Position numbers and translations under genes: made by a program. Positions 1-9,086 of a stretch of 64,000 nt of DNA are shown here, one piece after another (position 1 is the first letter of the stretch; every line of letters begins with the position of its first letter). Source of the DNA: Pseudomonas sp. S09G 359 (lineage in GTDB: Bacteria; Pseudomonadota; Gammaproteobacteria; Pseudomonadales; Pseudomonadaceae); contig NZ_CP025263.1 of assembly GCF_002843605.1 (NCBI RefSeq), positions 1,866,501 through 1,930,500 of the forward strand. The letters are read 5' to 3'. The notes beneath the pieces are model-generated. The model ran no database searches. It saw only the letters and a program-made list of their open reading frames with translations, and was not told where the DNA came from.

Positions 1-124
1 GAAAACCCGAGGCGCCAGTAATGAGCACCTTTTGCCCTTTCAGGCGATGCCAGGGCAGCGTGTACTGGGTAGTAATCGCCAGCAGATCGCTCGTTACTAT
101 GGCATTGCGCAAGATTCTTTCCAT
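1..124 (-). CDS. NAD-dependent epimerase/reductase, N-terminal 41 codons (cut by window edge); YerF-like candidate
   Basis: Reading the minus strand from the ATG at 122-124 gives an open frame to the left edge. It starts MERILRNAIVTSD and reaches KGQKVLITGASGF, the glycine-rich NAD(P)-binding start of a short-chain dehydrogenase/epimerase Rossmann fold, after a leader of about 28 residues. Only 8 bases separate it from the stop of the upstream TPP enzyme, so it is the next gene of the same operon. In the Yersinia CDP-yersiniose pathway the gene after the TPP enzyme (yerF) encodes the 4-ketoreductase that finishes the sugar; that assignment here is inferred from position. The frame is too short to separate it from any other Rossmann sugar enzyme. 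Confidence 0.6.
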   Translation of the reverse strand, partial: MERILRNAIVTSDLLAITTQYTLPWHRLKGQKVLITGASGF

Positions 125-132
125 GAGAGGGC

Positions 133-1965
133 TTATGCGCCCAGCTCCTTTGATTTTTCATGCATCCCTTGGAGCATGGCACTCTCCAACTGGTCCCGTG
201 GAATCAGTGGCGAGAGATCTTCCAGCGGTGGCGAGACCAGCGAACCATCCTCCTTCACTATCACTGAAAGCTTCGGTGAGAACAGTTGCTCGGGGTGCAT
301 GAACACCTCGCAGATGATTGGTCCGGTTGCGGCCTGTACTTTCTCCAGAGCTGCGTCCACGTCATCCCAATGACGAATCTGGCAAGAAGGGATACCAAAG
401 CCGGTTGCGAGCTTCGAGAAGTCTGGGCACGAAACGCCCGAAGTCCGGTCAGTCCCCACGTAAGAACCTTTGAACAACGAGTTCTGGGTGTGCTTGATCA
501 TCAAGTAGCCATCGTTGTTGAAGATGAAAAGCTTGATCGGCAACTGGTGGTGCACGATTGTTTGCAGTTCTTGCAAGTTCATCATCATGCCGCCGTCGCA
601 GTTGAGGCACATTACCTCGCCTCGGTCCGTGGCGAACGATACCCCTAGTGCCGCAGGCAGGCCATAGCCCATCTCACCGAGGCCGGTAGAAGTCATCAGG
701 CGCTGGCCATCTTTCAGGCGCAGTACCTGATGCCCACACAAGAGGGCGGTGCCCATATCGGTCACGACGATCTGGTTCGGTTTGAATACGCCGTTCAGGC
801 GCTCCATGAAACGATAAGAGTTAATGAAGCCGCCTTTGTCGGCATGCTCTTCACCGACCCATGGGAACCGCGCTTCATAGGCTTCACATTGCGCCAGCCA
901 TAGGGCCTTGGAAGGAATTGCCAGTGGCTCCAGGCGAGCGCTCAATGCCTCGATAAAGACAGCTGCATCACTGACGATGACTTCCTGGGTGCGTGAAGCA
1001 TTCTTGACCGCTTCTTCACGACTAATGTCTACCACGTCAATCCGTGCTTCGCGCGCTAGCTCGGTCAGGTCATAACCGACCTGTGGTATGGCCAGACGAG
1101 TACCAATGGCAAGTATGTAATCACTGTTTTGCAGGATAAAGTTGGCCGAACGCTGGCCGTAGACGCCTGCGCGTCCGAACACCAAAGGGTGATCGGAGTC
1201 GATCATGTCGATACCCGCCCAGGATACGAGGCCCGGAGTACCGAGTTTCTCCAGCAGCGGCGCAATAAGTTTTACGGCGCCGGCCAGGCGGATGCCGTTG
1301 CCCAGCCAGAGCAGTGGCCGTTCGGCCTTGAGTAAGGCGGCCACGACACTGTCGACCTGTGCGGCCACTTCAGCGCTGATCGTTTTATCGACAGCGGGCG
1401 CTTGGAAATGCGCCATTTCGCTGGCTGGAATACGGCTGGACTGGATGTCCATCGGGATTTCGATCCAGGTTGGGCCTTGGCGGCCTTCCAGCGCGACGTG
1501 TACGGCTTTTTCGAGCTCGTATACGGCCTGCTCCGGCTGAGTGACGCGTTGAGTGTATTTGCATACCCGGCTCACCATCTGGCAGGAATCGTATCCCTGA
1601 ACGCCCCACATGCGCAGCGGGTTATCCACCGAGCAATGCTTGGAATGCTCATTACCCGCGATGACTACGCACGGAATGGAGTCGGCCCACGCAGACACCA
1701 CACCAGTAACGCCATTGGTGGAGCCAGCGCCTGTCGTCAGCAATGCTGCGGAAAGACGGCCGTTGGTGCGGTAATAGGTCTGTACGGCCATGCAAGCGGC
1801 CTGTTCGTGGTGCACGCAGACAATTTCAGTGTAGCCACGGCGGCTGATGGCTTCAAAAAGATGAACGTTACCAGCGCCGATAATCCCGAACGCATGGGTA
1901 ATGCCCAGGTTTTCCAGTGCTTCAGCGATCTGCTCACTTACTTTTGTTTTTTCCTGCGTTTGCAT
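133..1965 (-). CDS. Thiamine-pyrophosphate enzyme of the acetolactate-synthase fold, likely YerE-type sugar acetyl (two-carbon) transferase
   Basis: 610 residues with the three-domain layout of acetolactate synthase-like enzymes. The N-terminal PYR domain has the catalytic glutamate in VHHEQAA (Glu54) and TTGAGSTNGVTG. The C-terminal PP domain has CDGGMMMNLQELQT followed by FNNDGY, the TPP/Mg binding motif. It sits in an operon of CDP-3,6-dideoxyhexose genes, after rfbH. The known enzyme in that place is YerE, a TPP- and flavin-dependent enzyme that adds an acetyl unit from pyruvate to C4 of CDP-3,6-dideoxy-4-keto-glucose. A role in branched-chain amino acid synthesis is unlikely because no small subunit is present. 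A ribosome site GGAG lies 8 bases before the ATG. The exact substrate is inferred. Confidence 0.8.
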   Translation of the reverse strand: MQTQEKTKVSEQIAEALENLGITHAFGIIGAGNVHLFEAISRRGYTEIVCVHHEQAACMAVQTYYRTNGRLSAALLTTGAGSTNGVTGVVSAWADSIPCVVIAGNEHSKHCSVDNPLRMWGVQGYDSCQMVSRVCKYTQRVTQPEQAVYELEKAVHVALEGRQGPTWIEIPMDIQSSRIPASEMAHFQAPAVDKTISAEVAAQVDSVVAALLKAERPLLWLGNGIRLAGAVKLIAPLLEKLGTPGLVSWAGIDMIDSDHPLVFGRAGVYGQRSANFILQNSDYILAIGTRLAIPQVGYDLTELAREARIDVVDISREEAVKNASRTQEVIVSDAAVFIEALSARLEPLAIPSKALWLAQCEAYEARFPWVGEEHADKGGFINSYRFMERLNGVFKPNQIVVTDMGTALLCGHQVLRLKDGQRLMTSTGLGEMGYGLPAALGVSFATDRGEVMCLNCDGGMMMNLQELQTIVHHQLPIKLFIFNNDGYLMIKHTQNSLFKGSYVGTDRTSGVSCPDFSKLATGFGIPSCQIRHWDDVDAALEKVQAATGPIICEVFMHPEQLFSPKLSVIVKEDGSLVSPPLEDLSPLIPRDQLESAMLQGMHEKSKELGA

Positions 1966-2034
1966 TTTAAAACTCCGTCGATGGACGCTTCAGCCTGCTC
2001 GAAGACCAGCAGCTGAGTTTCGAAAATTTATGGG

Positions 2035-2742
2035 TTAGGAGGCGTGTGTTTGAACCCGGTTGTTTAGTTGCCCTTCCATCAGGTCGATCTGGATAATTTT
2101 GGCCTTACGGGCGAAATCATCGGGTTTGGCGCCGGTTTGTCGGACGTCTAGGCGGCTTCCCAATAGCGGCAGAAAATCGCAGTTTTGTACGGCGTGATTG
2201 GCAGCACGCGTTACGTAGGCGCCGAGCATGCCCGAGTAGTTCGCACTCGCCCGGATTTTTTTCGCACCTTTCAAACGGGCTACGTAAGGAAGGTCCAGGG
2301 CCTCCAACTGCCCGAGCGATTCGACCTGTTTGACCTGGTATGCGTACTTGGTAATGCTGCTGGCCAGCGCCACGCTGTCGAGCTCTTGAAAACCCTGTTG
2401 GCGAATGCGCCTCTCGCCTTTGAGTTCGTAGGTATTGACCTGGCCTTTAAGAAATAAGCAGTGATGGCTGTCAAGCCAGCAGTCAGCTATGCCGGTCATC
2501 AGGTTAGTGGCGCCCGGGCCGCTTGTGCCCAGGGCAGCGCCGAGTACTTCGTGATGCGTTTCTTGGGCAGCAGCGGAAGCGGCAAACGCCGCCCCTTGCT
2601 CATTGTGACCTGAGATTAGCTTAGTCTTACCCAACTGGTTGATGCTATCAACCAGGTGCGTGATCATCCCGCCAATCAGTTCGTAACCACACAGAACATT
2701 GTTCCGTGCAAGAACCAGCGCCACAGCATCCGATGCTTTCAT
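2035..2742 (-). pseudogene. Truncated, internally deleted second TPP enzyme (acetolactate synthase-like remnant)
   Basis: The 235-residue frame begins as a good N-terminal PYR domain: YELIGGMITHLVDSI, GHNEQGAAFAA with the catalytic Glu, TSGPGATNLMTGI and QVNTYELKGERRIRQQGFQE. After residue about 148 it jumps from LGQLEAL to a short garbled stretch, then resumes at LLGSRLDVRQTGA, which belongs roughly 100 residues further on in this family. It stops soon after NNRVQ. The whole C-terminal TPP pyrophosphate-binding domain, about 300 residues, is missing. It begins 3 bases after the rfbH stop, so it is still in the operon. It cannot be catalytic as read. It is a different, more ALS-like enzyme than the intact neighbour at 133-1965, not a simple duplicate of it. 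Confidence 0.8.
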
Positions 2743-2745
2743 CGC

Positions 2746-4059
2746 CTAGAAGCCGATTCCAAAGAACTCTTCCAGCTTCTCACCGACAAAATCAAAGTGC
2801 TCCTGCCCCAATGACGGCTGTACGCCGAGCCAGAAGGTCTGGTTCATGGTGCGGTCGGTATTTGTCAGCTCGCCGACCACACGATATTCCAAGTTCTGGA
2901 AATAAGGCTGTCGGGTCAGGTTGCCGGCAAACAGCAGGCGTGTACCGATCTTGTGTTGATCGAGGTACTTGAGCAGGTCAACACGGTTTACGCCGCTGCT
3001 TTCCTTGAGTGTCACCGGGAAGCCGAACCACGAAGGGTCACTGTTGGGTGTGGCTTCGGCGATTTCGAGGAACTCGGACAGGCTGGACAGCCGCTCCTTG
3101 AGCAGTGCGAAGTTGCGCTTGCGCGTATCGATGAAGTCCTGGGCGCGTTCGAGTTGGGCCAGGCCGCAGGCCGCCTGCATATCGGTGATTTTCAGGTTGT
3201 AGCCCAAGTGTGCATACACGTACTTGTGGTCGTAGCCTTGGGGCAGGCTGCCATATTGCTGGCCAAAACGGTCGCCACAGGTGTTGTCGCAGCCCGGCGC
3301 GCAGTAGCAATCGCGGCCCCAGTCGCGGAACGACTCGGCAATCACTTTCAGCATCGGATTGTTGGTGAATACTGCACCACCTTCACCCATGGTGATGTGG
3401 TGCGCAGGGTAGAAACTGAGGGTGGCGATATCGCCGAAGGTGCCTACCAGCTTGCCGTCATAGGTCGCACCCAGGGCATCGCAGCAGTCTTCGACCAGCC
3501 ACAGGTTGTACTTTTCGCACAGTGCCTTGACCTTGCCTAGGTTGAACGGGTTGCCTAGGGTATGAGCCAGCATGATTGCCTTGGTTTTCGGCGTGATTGC
3601 GGCTTCGATAAGGTCGGCATTGATATTGTGGGTCGCCATGTCGACATCGACGAACACCGGCACCGCACCAAATTGAACGATGGGGTTGACGGTGGTCGGG
3701 AAGCCCGCGGCGACGCCAATCACTTCATCACCTTTCTTGATCGCTCGCTCACCCAGCTTGGGAGAGGTTAGGGTGCTGAAGGCAACCAGGTTGGCGGAAG
3801 AACCTGAGTTGACCGACAGCAGGAATTTGACACCGATAAATTCAGCCAGCTTCTTCTCGAATTCGGCATTGAAGCGACCGGTGGTCAGCCAGCCGTCCAA
3901 GGAGGCCTCGACCATCAGTTGTAACTCACGTGCACCGATCACCTTGCCGGAAGGCGGTATCACGGTTTCGCCGGCCACGAATGGCTTGCTCGCCAAAGCG
4001 ACATTGGCATATTGCTCGACGAGCTTGCTGATTTCCTGGCGGAGCATATCGGGTGTCAT
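2746..4059 (-). CDS. rfbH: CDP-4-dehydro-6-deoxy-D-glucose 3-dehydratase (E1)
   Basis: PMP-dependent [2Fe-2S] enzyme that removes the C3 hydroxyl of CDP-4-keto-6-deoxyglucose, working with the E3 reductase encoded at 5958-6947. The start MTPDML is chosen over the longer frame because AGGA lies 6 bases before it; this gives 437 residues, the usual length. The motif [14 protein letters not shown] places histidine (His220) where ordinary aminotransferases have the PLP lysine, the hallmark of this dehydratase. Cys193, Cys251, Cys253 and Cys261 ([13 protein letters not shown]) match the iron-sulfur ligands. It lies 23 bases after rfbG and directly before the broken TPP gene. Confidence 0.95.
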   Translation of the reverse strand: MTPDMLRQEISKLVEQYANVALASKPFVAGETVIPPSGKVIGARELQLMVEASLDGWLTTGRFNAEFEKKLAEFIGVKFLLSVNSGSSANLVAFSTLTSPKLGERAIKKGDEVIGVAAGFPTTVNPIVQFGAVPVFVDVDMATHNINADLIEAAITPKTKAIMLAHTLGNPFNLGKVKALCEKYNLWLVEDCCDALGATYDGKLVGTFGDIATLSFYPAHHITMGEGGAVFTNNPMLKVIAESFRDWGRDCYCAPGCDNTCGDRFGQQYGSLPQGYDHKYVYAHLGYNLKITDMQAACGLAQLERAQDFIDTRKRNFALLKERLSSLSEFLEIAEATPNSDPSWFGFPVTLKESSGVNRVDLLKYLDQHKIGTRLLFAGNLTRQPYFQNLEYRVVGELTNTDRTMNQTFWLGVQPSLGQEHFDFVGEKLEEFFGIGF

Positions 4060-4082
4060 GAAAAATCCTGCTAAAAATAGAG

Positions 4083-5171
4083 TTAGTTGCTGCTGGCATG
4101 CATGGCGAGCATGTAGGCGTTGATTTCTTCCAGGCAATGGGCCTGCATATCACTGCCGCTCAACCAGGCTCGATGCCAGGTAACAATCCGGGCGAGCGTG
4201 GTCTCAAGGTTCCAGCTGGGCCCCCAGTGCAAGTGGGTCCGGGCTTTGGAAATATCCAACTTAAGGTAGTTGGCCTCATGTGGCTGCGGGTCTTGATCCA
4301 GTTGCCAGTGAGCGCCTGCCCCCCAAGTATGGACCATGTGATCGAGGATCCACTCAACGGGGCGTGCATCCTCATCCTTAGGGCCGAAATTCCAGCCCTG
4401 GGCGAAACGATGCCCGTGGGTCCAGAGGTGTTCGGCCAATACCAGGTAACCGCTGAGAGGCTCCAATACGTGTTGCCAGGGCCGCGTTGACTTCGGGTTT
4501 CGGACTGTGACGGGCTGGCCCTGCTCGAAGGCACGAAGAATATCAGGGATGAGCCGATCTTCCGCCCAATCGCCGCCGCCAATGACGTTGCCGGCTCGGC
4601 CGGACGCCAGGGCGGCAGCGCGCGGATCGTTGAAGAACGAATTGCGGTAGGCGCTTGTGATCAGCTCCACACAGCCCTTACTGTTGCTGTATGGGTCATG
4701 GCCGCCCATAGGTTCGTCCTCACGGTAACCCCATTCCCATTCCCGGTTCTCGTAGCATTTGTCCGTGGTGACGTTGACGATCGCCCGTAGGTTGGAGCAT
4801 TTCCGGGCGGCTTCAAGCACATGCAGGGTGCCCATTACATTGGTGGCATAGGTCTCGACCGGCTCGCGGTAGGACAAACGGACCAATGGTTGTGCCGCCA
4901 TATGGATCAGTACATCTGGGTTGAAGCGCGTCATGCTCTGGGTAATGGCCGCCAAGTCGCGGATATCCCCTTTTTCCGACTCCATGCCCGCGGCCACTCC
5001 GGCCTCGACGAACAGGGCAGGGTGAGTCGGTGGTGGCAGGGCAAAACCCTTCACCTGCGCGCCCATGCTGCTCAACCACAGGGAGAGCCAACTGCCCTTG
5101 AACCCCGTGTGGCCGGTCAGGAAGACTTTTTTGCCTTGCCAGAAGGCGGGAGAAACCGTCGACTTCATCAT
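4083..5171 (-). CDS. rfbG: CDP-glucose 4,6-dehydratase
   Basis: 362-residue extended short-chain dehydrogenase that turns CDP-glucose into CDP-4-keto-6-deoxyglucose, the second step of CDP-3,6-dideoxyhexose synthesis. The NAD-binding loop is [10 protein letters not shown] (residues 19-28). The catalytic triad region shows VTTDKCYEN (Thr136, Asp137, Lys138) and [10 protein letters not shown] (Tyr161, Lys165). The start ATG directly abuts the stop of rfbF (TGA then ATG), which points to translational coupling. Length fits the family. Confidence 0.95.
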   Translation of the reverse strand: MMKSTVSPAFWQGKKVFLTGHTGFKGSWLSLWLSSMGAQVKGFALPPPTHPALFVEAGVAAGMESEKGDIRDLAAITQSMTRFNPDVLIHMAAQPLVRLSYREPVETYATNVMGTLHVLEAARKCSNLRAIVNVTTDKCYENREWEWGYREDEPMGGHDPYSNSKGCVELITSAYRNSFFNDPRAAALASGRAGNVIGGGDWAEDRLIPDILRAFEQGQPVTVRNPKSTRPWQHVLEPLSGYLVLAEHLWTHGHRFAQGWNFGPKDEDARPVEWILDHMVHTWGAGAHWQLDQDPQPHEANYLKLDISKARTHLHWGPSWNLETTLARIVTWHRAWLSGSDMQAHCLEEINAYMLAMHASSN

Positions 5172-5945
5172 TCAGTCCCAGGATTTCCAGGGAGCTTTGC
5201 CTGACTGCCAAAGATCCTCCAGATAGTGTTTGTCACGCAGTGTATCCATAGGTTGCCAGAACCCAGGGTGTTCGTAAGCCATGAGCTGACCCTCGGCCGC
5301 CAGCTTCGTTAGCGGTTCCTGTTCCCAGGTCGTGCTGTCGTCTTCCAGGTAATCGAGTACCGTAGGGCTCAGTACGAAGAAGCCGCCATTGATCAGCGCG
5401 CCATCGCCCTTGGGTTTTTCCTTGAAATTCAGCACTTGGCCATTCTGGATGTCCAGAGCGCCGAAACGGCCAGGCGGGAACGTTGCGGTCAGCGTTGCTG
5501 CCTTGCCATGTGCCTTGTGGAAGGCCAGCGTTGCGCTGATATCGAGGTCGCTTACGCCGTCGCCGTAGGTGAAGCAAAAGGCTTCTTCGTCTTTGACATA
5601 GTCGGCGACACGACGTAGGCGCCCGCCGGTCATGGAGTCATCGCCAGTATCGACCAGTGTGATATTCCAGTCTTCAGCCCGCTGGTCGTGCACTTTCATG
5701 GTGTTGTCACGCATGTTGAATGTGACGTCGGACATATGCAGGAAATAGTTGGCAAAGTATTCCTTGATCACATACCCCTTGTAGCCGCAGCAGATAATGA
5801 AGTCATTGATGCCGTGCGCGGAATACATCTTCAGTATGTGCCAGAGTATCGGCTTGCCGCCGATTTCGACCATCGGTTTTGGGCGTACACTGGTTTCTTC
5901 GCTTAGCCGCGTTCCCAGGCCACCGGCCAAAATAACTGCTTTCAT
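5172..5945 (-). CDS. rfbF: Glucose-1-phosphate cytidylyltransferase
   Basis: 257-residue nucleotidyltransferase that makes CDP-glucose from glucose-1-phosphate and CTP, the first committed step of the pathway. The N-terminus has the nucleotide-binding signature [18 protein letters not shown] followed by [14 protein letters not shown]. Length and the [12 protein letters not shown] segment fit the CDP-glucose rather than the dTDP- or UDP-glucose families. It is the second gene of the minus-strand operon, 12 bases after the E3 reductase gene and abutting rfbG. Confidence 0.95.
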   Translation of the reverse strand: MKAVILAGGLGTRLSEETSVRPKPMVEIGGKPILWHILKMYSAHGINDFIICCGYKGYVIKEYFANYFLHMSDVTFNMRDNTMKVHDQRAEDWNITLVDTGDDSMTGGRLRRVADYVKDEEAFCFTYGDGVSDLDISATLAFHKAHGKAATLTATFPPGRFGALDIQNGQVLNFKEKPKGDGALINGGFFVLSPTVLDYLEDDSTTWEQEPLTKLAAEGQLMAYEHPGFWQPMDTLRDKHYLEDLWQSGKAPWKSWD

Positions 5946-5957
5946 GCTGTCTCCGGG

Positions 5958-6947
5958 TCAATTCGAGCTTACAAAGGCATCAGAATGGAAATGTTTGAGG
6001 GGCAGGCCGGCCTGTGTCAGCACCTCGCGCGCCGTATGGATCATGGCCTCAGAGCCGCAGGCATAGACCGATGTATCGTTTAGATCAAGGTTTTCTGCAA
6101 GGACTACCTGTTGGACATAGCCCCTGGCGCCCAACCACTGTGAGTTCGCGCGTGACAGTGCCGGCCGGTAGGTCAGACCCAGTGTTGGAAAGTCGGGGTG
6201 CCAGTACAGATCGGCTTCCGTACGGCCTCCCCAGTACACATAGATACGTTTGTCGCCGAGTGATTCGGGGGCTGCCGCCAAGGCTTCCAGCATGGCTTTG
6301 ACAGGGGCAATTCCGGTTCCGGTGGCCATGAACACTAGGTTTGTGGTCTGTGTATCGCGCAGGCAGAAGGTGCCCAGTGGGCCCTCCAGCCTGAGCAGGT
6401 CGTTGGCCTTGGCTTCACCAAACCAGTACTGGCTCATGACGCCGTCGGGAACTTGGCGAATATGCAGCTCCAGCTTGGCATCCGCGCGCATGGCATTGGC
6501 AATGGAGTAGCTGCGACGCACACCATCCTTGCCAATTACATCAATGTACTGTCCAGCCAGAAAAAACAATGCGCTGTTGGGAGGGGTTCTGAGGACCACC
6601 CGGACCACGTCATCAGCAAGGCGCTCCAGCGTGTCGAGGCGGCAAGGTATTGTTTTGACCTGAATGTCGGCCAGTACGCCTAGGTCTTCGATGTCCAATT
6701 CAAGGTCAGTGATTGCTGCGCGGCAGCACGTCAGGATTGCGCCTGATGCACGCTCATCCTCGGTCAGCGCCAGCTCCGGTTGCACCACCTCGGTCATGCC
6801 TTGAAGCACATTGGCCTTGCATACACCGCAACGACCGGTACGGCAGCTGTACTCGAGCACGGTCCCTTGCGACTTTGCGCAGTCCAAAAGGCTTTTGTCG
6901 CCTTGCGCTGTAAATGTCTTGTGGTTCGACAGTGTGACAATTGACAT
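5958..6947 (-). CDS. ascD: CDP-6-deoxy-delta-3,4-glucoseen reductase (E3)
   Basis: 329-residue iron-sulfur flavoprotein that passes electrons from NADH to RfbH during C3 deoxygenation. The N-terminal 80 residues are a plant-type ferredoxin domain: Cys35, Cys40, Cys43 (YSCRTGRCGVC) and a cysteine at 74 (ILTCC). An FAD-binding barrel follows with RRSYSIANA, then an NAD-binding domain with MATGTGIAPVKA and YVYWGGRTEADLY. It is the first gene of the sugar operon, as in the Yersinia asc cluster. No promoter can be assigned with confidence in the long region upstream. Confidence 0.92.
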   Translation of the reverse strand: MSIVTLSNHKTFTAQGDKSLLDCAKSQGTVLEYSCRTGRCGVCKANVLQGMTEVVQPELALTEDERASGAILTCCRAAITDLELDIEDLGVLADIQVKTIPCRLDTLERLADDVVRVVLRTPPNSALFFLAGQYIDVIGKDGVRRSYSIANAMRADAKLELHIRQVPDGVMSQYWFGEAKANDLLRLEGPLGTFCLRDTQTTNLVFMATGTGIAPVKAMLEALAAAPESLGDKRIYVYWGGRTEADLYWHPDFPTLGLTYRPALSRANSQWLGARGYVQQVVLAENLDLNDTSVYACGSEAMIHTAREVLTQAGLPLKHFHSDAFVSSN

Positions 6948-7838
6948 GTGTCAGGCACCACTCTCAGGGTCGGTGTCACAAGGATGCAACTCATCCCATT
7001 GAATTCTGGGTGTTGTACACACCTGCGCCATGCGTTTGATACCCATGTACGTTTACATCTCCTCTCGTCATAGAGCTGAACGTGACACGAAATTCAGCGT
7101 GCAGACTGTATATCCCAAGCTCGGGGTATTTTCGTATAGGTTAAAGCTGAAAAAGCTACCGGCTTCATCGTCATACCGGTTGACCCCTGCTGGTAACCGC
7201 CAGCGGTTTTGCAAAATAGTGGGTCGCCGTTTGCTACGTGAGAAAATAGGACAAGCTGGCACGGCGCCGCGATTTCCTGCGGGGGGTATTGCTATGGATG
7301 TAATGAATACGAGGATTGCATTCTACCCTGTACCAGATGTTTCCCTGTTCGGCGGGCAGCTGCTCACAGGCCATATGATCAATACACGCGCTTGGTGCGA
7401 TAACGCACCAGCCCGTCTGGATTGATCCACCTGAAAAGTTGCGGTAATTCTACCTGCTTGGGACCTTAACTGGAAATGCAAGATGGGCTGTATTCGGGCA
7501 GGCAGCACCGCAGGCATCGTGGATAATGGACACACTCTGTAACCTACTCGCTACCCCCACAGTACCTTCTTGCTTCGGGCCTGAAGCCTGGAGGTCCTTC
7601 GTCGTCCGGATGGTCAGGCCTGAGCAATCCACCACGCGCATCTTTATGGTTGCTGAAGCGTAGACCTGCGTCGCGATCTATTTGACGTCGGGGCTGCCAA
7701 TGCCAAGCCTGCGAAACTGGCAGAGAGGTATTTGTAAGAGGGCTGGTAGCCTCAGGTTTGAATTCATGCGCTAAGTTTTATTTCGTCTCGGGGGGGGGGG
7801 GGCTGAAAAAATGTGTTGGGGTGAATGTTTTTCAAGCA
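6948..7838. other. 891-base stretch without a convincing gene, upstream of the dideoxysugar operon
   Basis: Short frames of 60-130 codons exist on both strands, but none has a ribosome site, recognisable motif or Pseudomonas-like codon use. The region must hold the promoter of the minus-strand operon starting at 6947. Three local structures are visible. An imperfect match to the RfaH-recruiting ops element lies at 7547-7558 on the minus strand. A hairpin GCTTC/GAAGC lies just upstream of it at 7572-7587. A run of 13 G lies at 7790-7802, close to the end of the epimerase gene. It may be scar sequence from replacement of O-antigen genes. Confidence 0.5.
7790..7802. repeat. Homopolymer run of 13 G
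   Basis: Thirteen consecutive G on the plus strand lie 36 bases beyond the stop of the minus-strand epimerase gene. Such tracts are prone to slipped-strand length change, but this one is outside any gene I can support. Confidence 0.9.
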
Positions 7839-8804
7839 TTAACCTTTTTTTGGAAGGGTATTTATGAAAATTTTACCTGCTTCGATTATTGATTTTTCAG
7901 GTGACGTGGGCGGTATCCATCCGAGGAGATCTCTGCATTTTGATGAGTCAATTTCCAGTGATTCGCAAAGTTGTGTATAGAGGCTTGGCTTGCGGAGCAA
8001 TTGAGTCAACGCCTTTAGGGCAGACGGAGGGATGGGTAAAAGTAATACTCGTCGTCCCATGCCAATGGCCAAAGATTGAGTGATCTCCTTAATGGAAAGA
8101 TTTAATCCATCAGATACTAAGAATATCTGATTGCCTGCCTTTGGGTGCGCAATGCATAGGCAGATGAAGTCAATCAGGTTTTCAAGCGCCACCATACTTC
8201 TACTGTTGTTAATTAGGCCAAAGGGGAGGGGGGCTCCTGACTTGACAAGTTTAAGTAAGCGTTGGAAATTGCCCGGTGCATGTGCGGCATATACCAGCGG
8301 TGGGCGTATGATTACGACTTCCATTTTGCTATTTTCGGCGATTTTTAATAACCCCGCTTCAGCCTCCCTTTTTGAGACTGCGTAGTCGGTGTGGGGGGCA
8401 GGCTGGGAGTCATCCGAGAAAGGTTTATCTGATGTATAAGCGCCGTTTACTCCAATTGAACTGATAAAAATGAAGCGTTTAACGCCCATGGCCTCTGCTT
8501 GCCTGGCCATATTGAGTGTCGCTTCGGTATTGGTTTCTTTGAACAGCTCAAGGGCATTGCTTTCTTTTTTTAATACGTGAGCACGCCCAGCAGTGTGAAT
8601 CACACATTCAACGCCAGTCATTGCTTCGCGCCACGACGTATGAGCGTTGAAATTGCCAACATTAAAAAATTGGCAGCCTGCCTCAGCGTGTGAAGGACCG
8701 GATCGTGATGCGACGACTGTTGAGTAATCTTTTAGTTTGAGTAGCTGCTTCAGTAGTTCTGAGCCAACAAAGCCTGTTGCTCCGGTAAGTAATATTTTTT
8801 TCAT
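7839..8804 (-). CDS. NAD-dependent epimerase/dehydratase, WbpV-like O-antigen sugar enzyme
   Basis: 321 residues with the extended short-chain dehydrogenase fold. GATGFVG at residues 8-14 binds the dinucleotide, FISSIGVNG carries the catalytic serine, and YAVSKREAE gives Tyr141 and Lys145. Length and sequence resemble the WbpV-type nucleotide-sugar 4-epimerases/reductases that sit in Pseudomonas O-antigen loci. The DNA is clearly more AT-rich than the core genes to its right, consistent with lateral exchange of the locus. The usual companions, a WecA-like glycosyltransferase and WbpM, are not in this window. The substrate is not determinable. Confidence 0.75.
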   Translation of the reverse strand: MKKILLTGATGFVGSELLKQLLKLKDYSTVVASRSGPSHAEAGCQFFNVGNFNAHTSWREAMTGVECVIHTAGRAHVLKKESNALELFKETNTEATLNMARQAEAMGVKRFIFISSIGVNGAYTSDKPFSDDSQPAPHTDYAVSKREAEAGLLKIAENSKMEVVIIRPPLVYAAHAPGNFQRLLKLVKSGAPLPFGLINNSRSMVALENLIDFICLCIAHPKAGNQIFLVSDGLNLSIKEITQSLAIGMGRRVLLLPIPPSALKALTQLLRKPSLYTQLCESLEIDSSKCRDLLGWIPPTSPEKSIIEAGKIFINTLPKKG

Positions 8805-9086
8805 ATTTTAATCTCGGTTTGTGGGGGGATGGTTGTTTTATTAGGTTTTAGTTTTTGGTTCCAGTGTTTTGCAGGTTTTTTATTTGTAAAATTAAAGTTC
8901 TGCCTAAGGTGTGATGACATGCTTGACGGGTTTAGCATGGGTAGAAAATGGTAGCGACTTGATACATTTATGTCAGGTTTACATGTTGTAACGCCAGTTT
9001 TTTTGACGTTGTCAATTTTTCATCTAGTTTTAGAAGGGCAGCTTCGGAAAGCTGCTTTCTCTTATTGATGTCATGGAGCGTCACCA
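8805..9086. promoter_or_regulatory. AT-rich divergent promoter region between the epimerase and comEA-like genes
   Basis: 282 bases rich in T runs separate two divergent start codons. No clear sigma-70 boxes or operator repeats can be named. The sharp change in base composition near 9060 looks like the boundary between the exchangeable O-antigen locus and core DNA. Confidence 0.4.

Noticed and set aside
6945..6985. GTGTCAGGCACC and GGTGTCAC repeats near the operon start
   Set aside because: Looks like a short palindromic family element, but it overlaps the start of the E3 reductase gene and one copy is not enough to call a repeat.
7030..7641. Frames of 60-130 codons before the sugar operon
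   Set aside because: No ribosome site, no known motif, and no codon bias typical of the rest of the window. A decayed mobile element was considered but no inverted ends or transposase motif can be shown.
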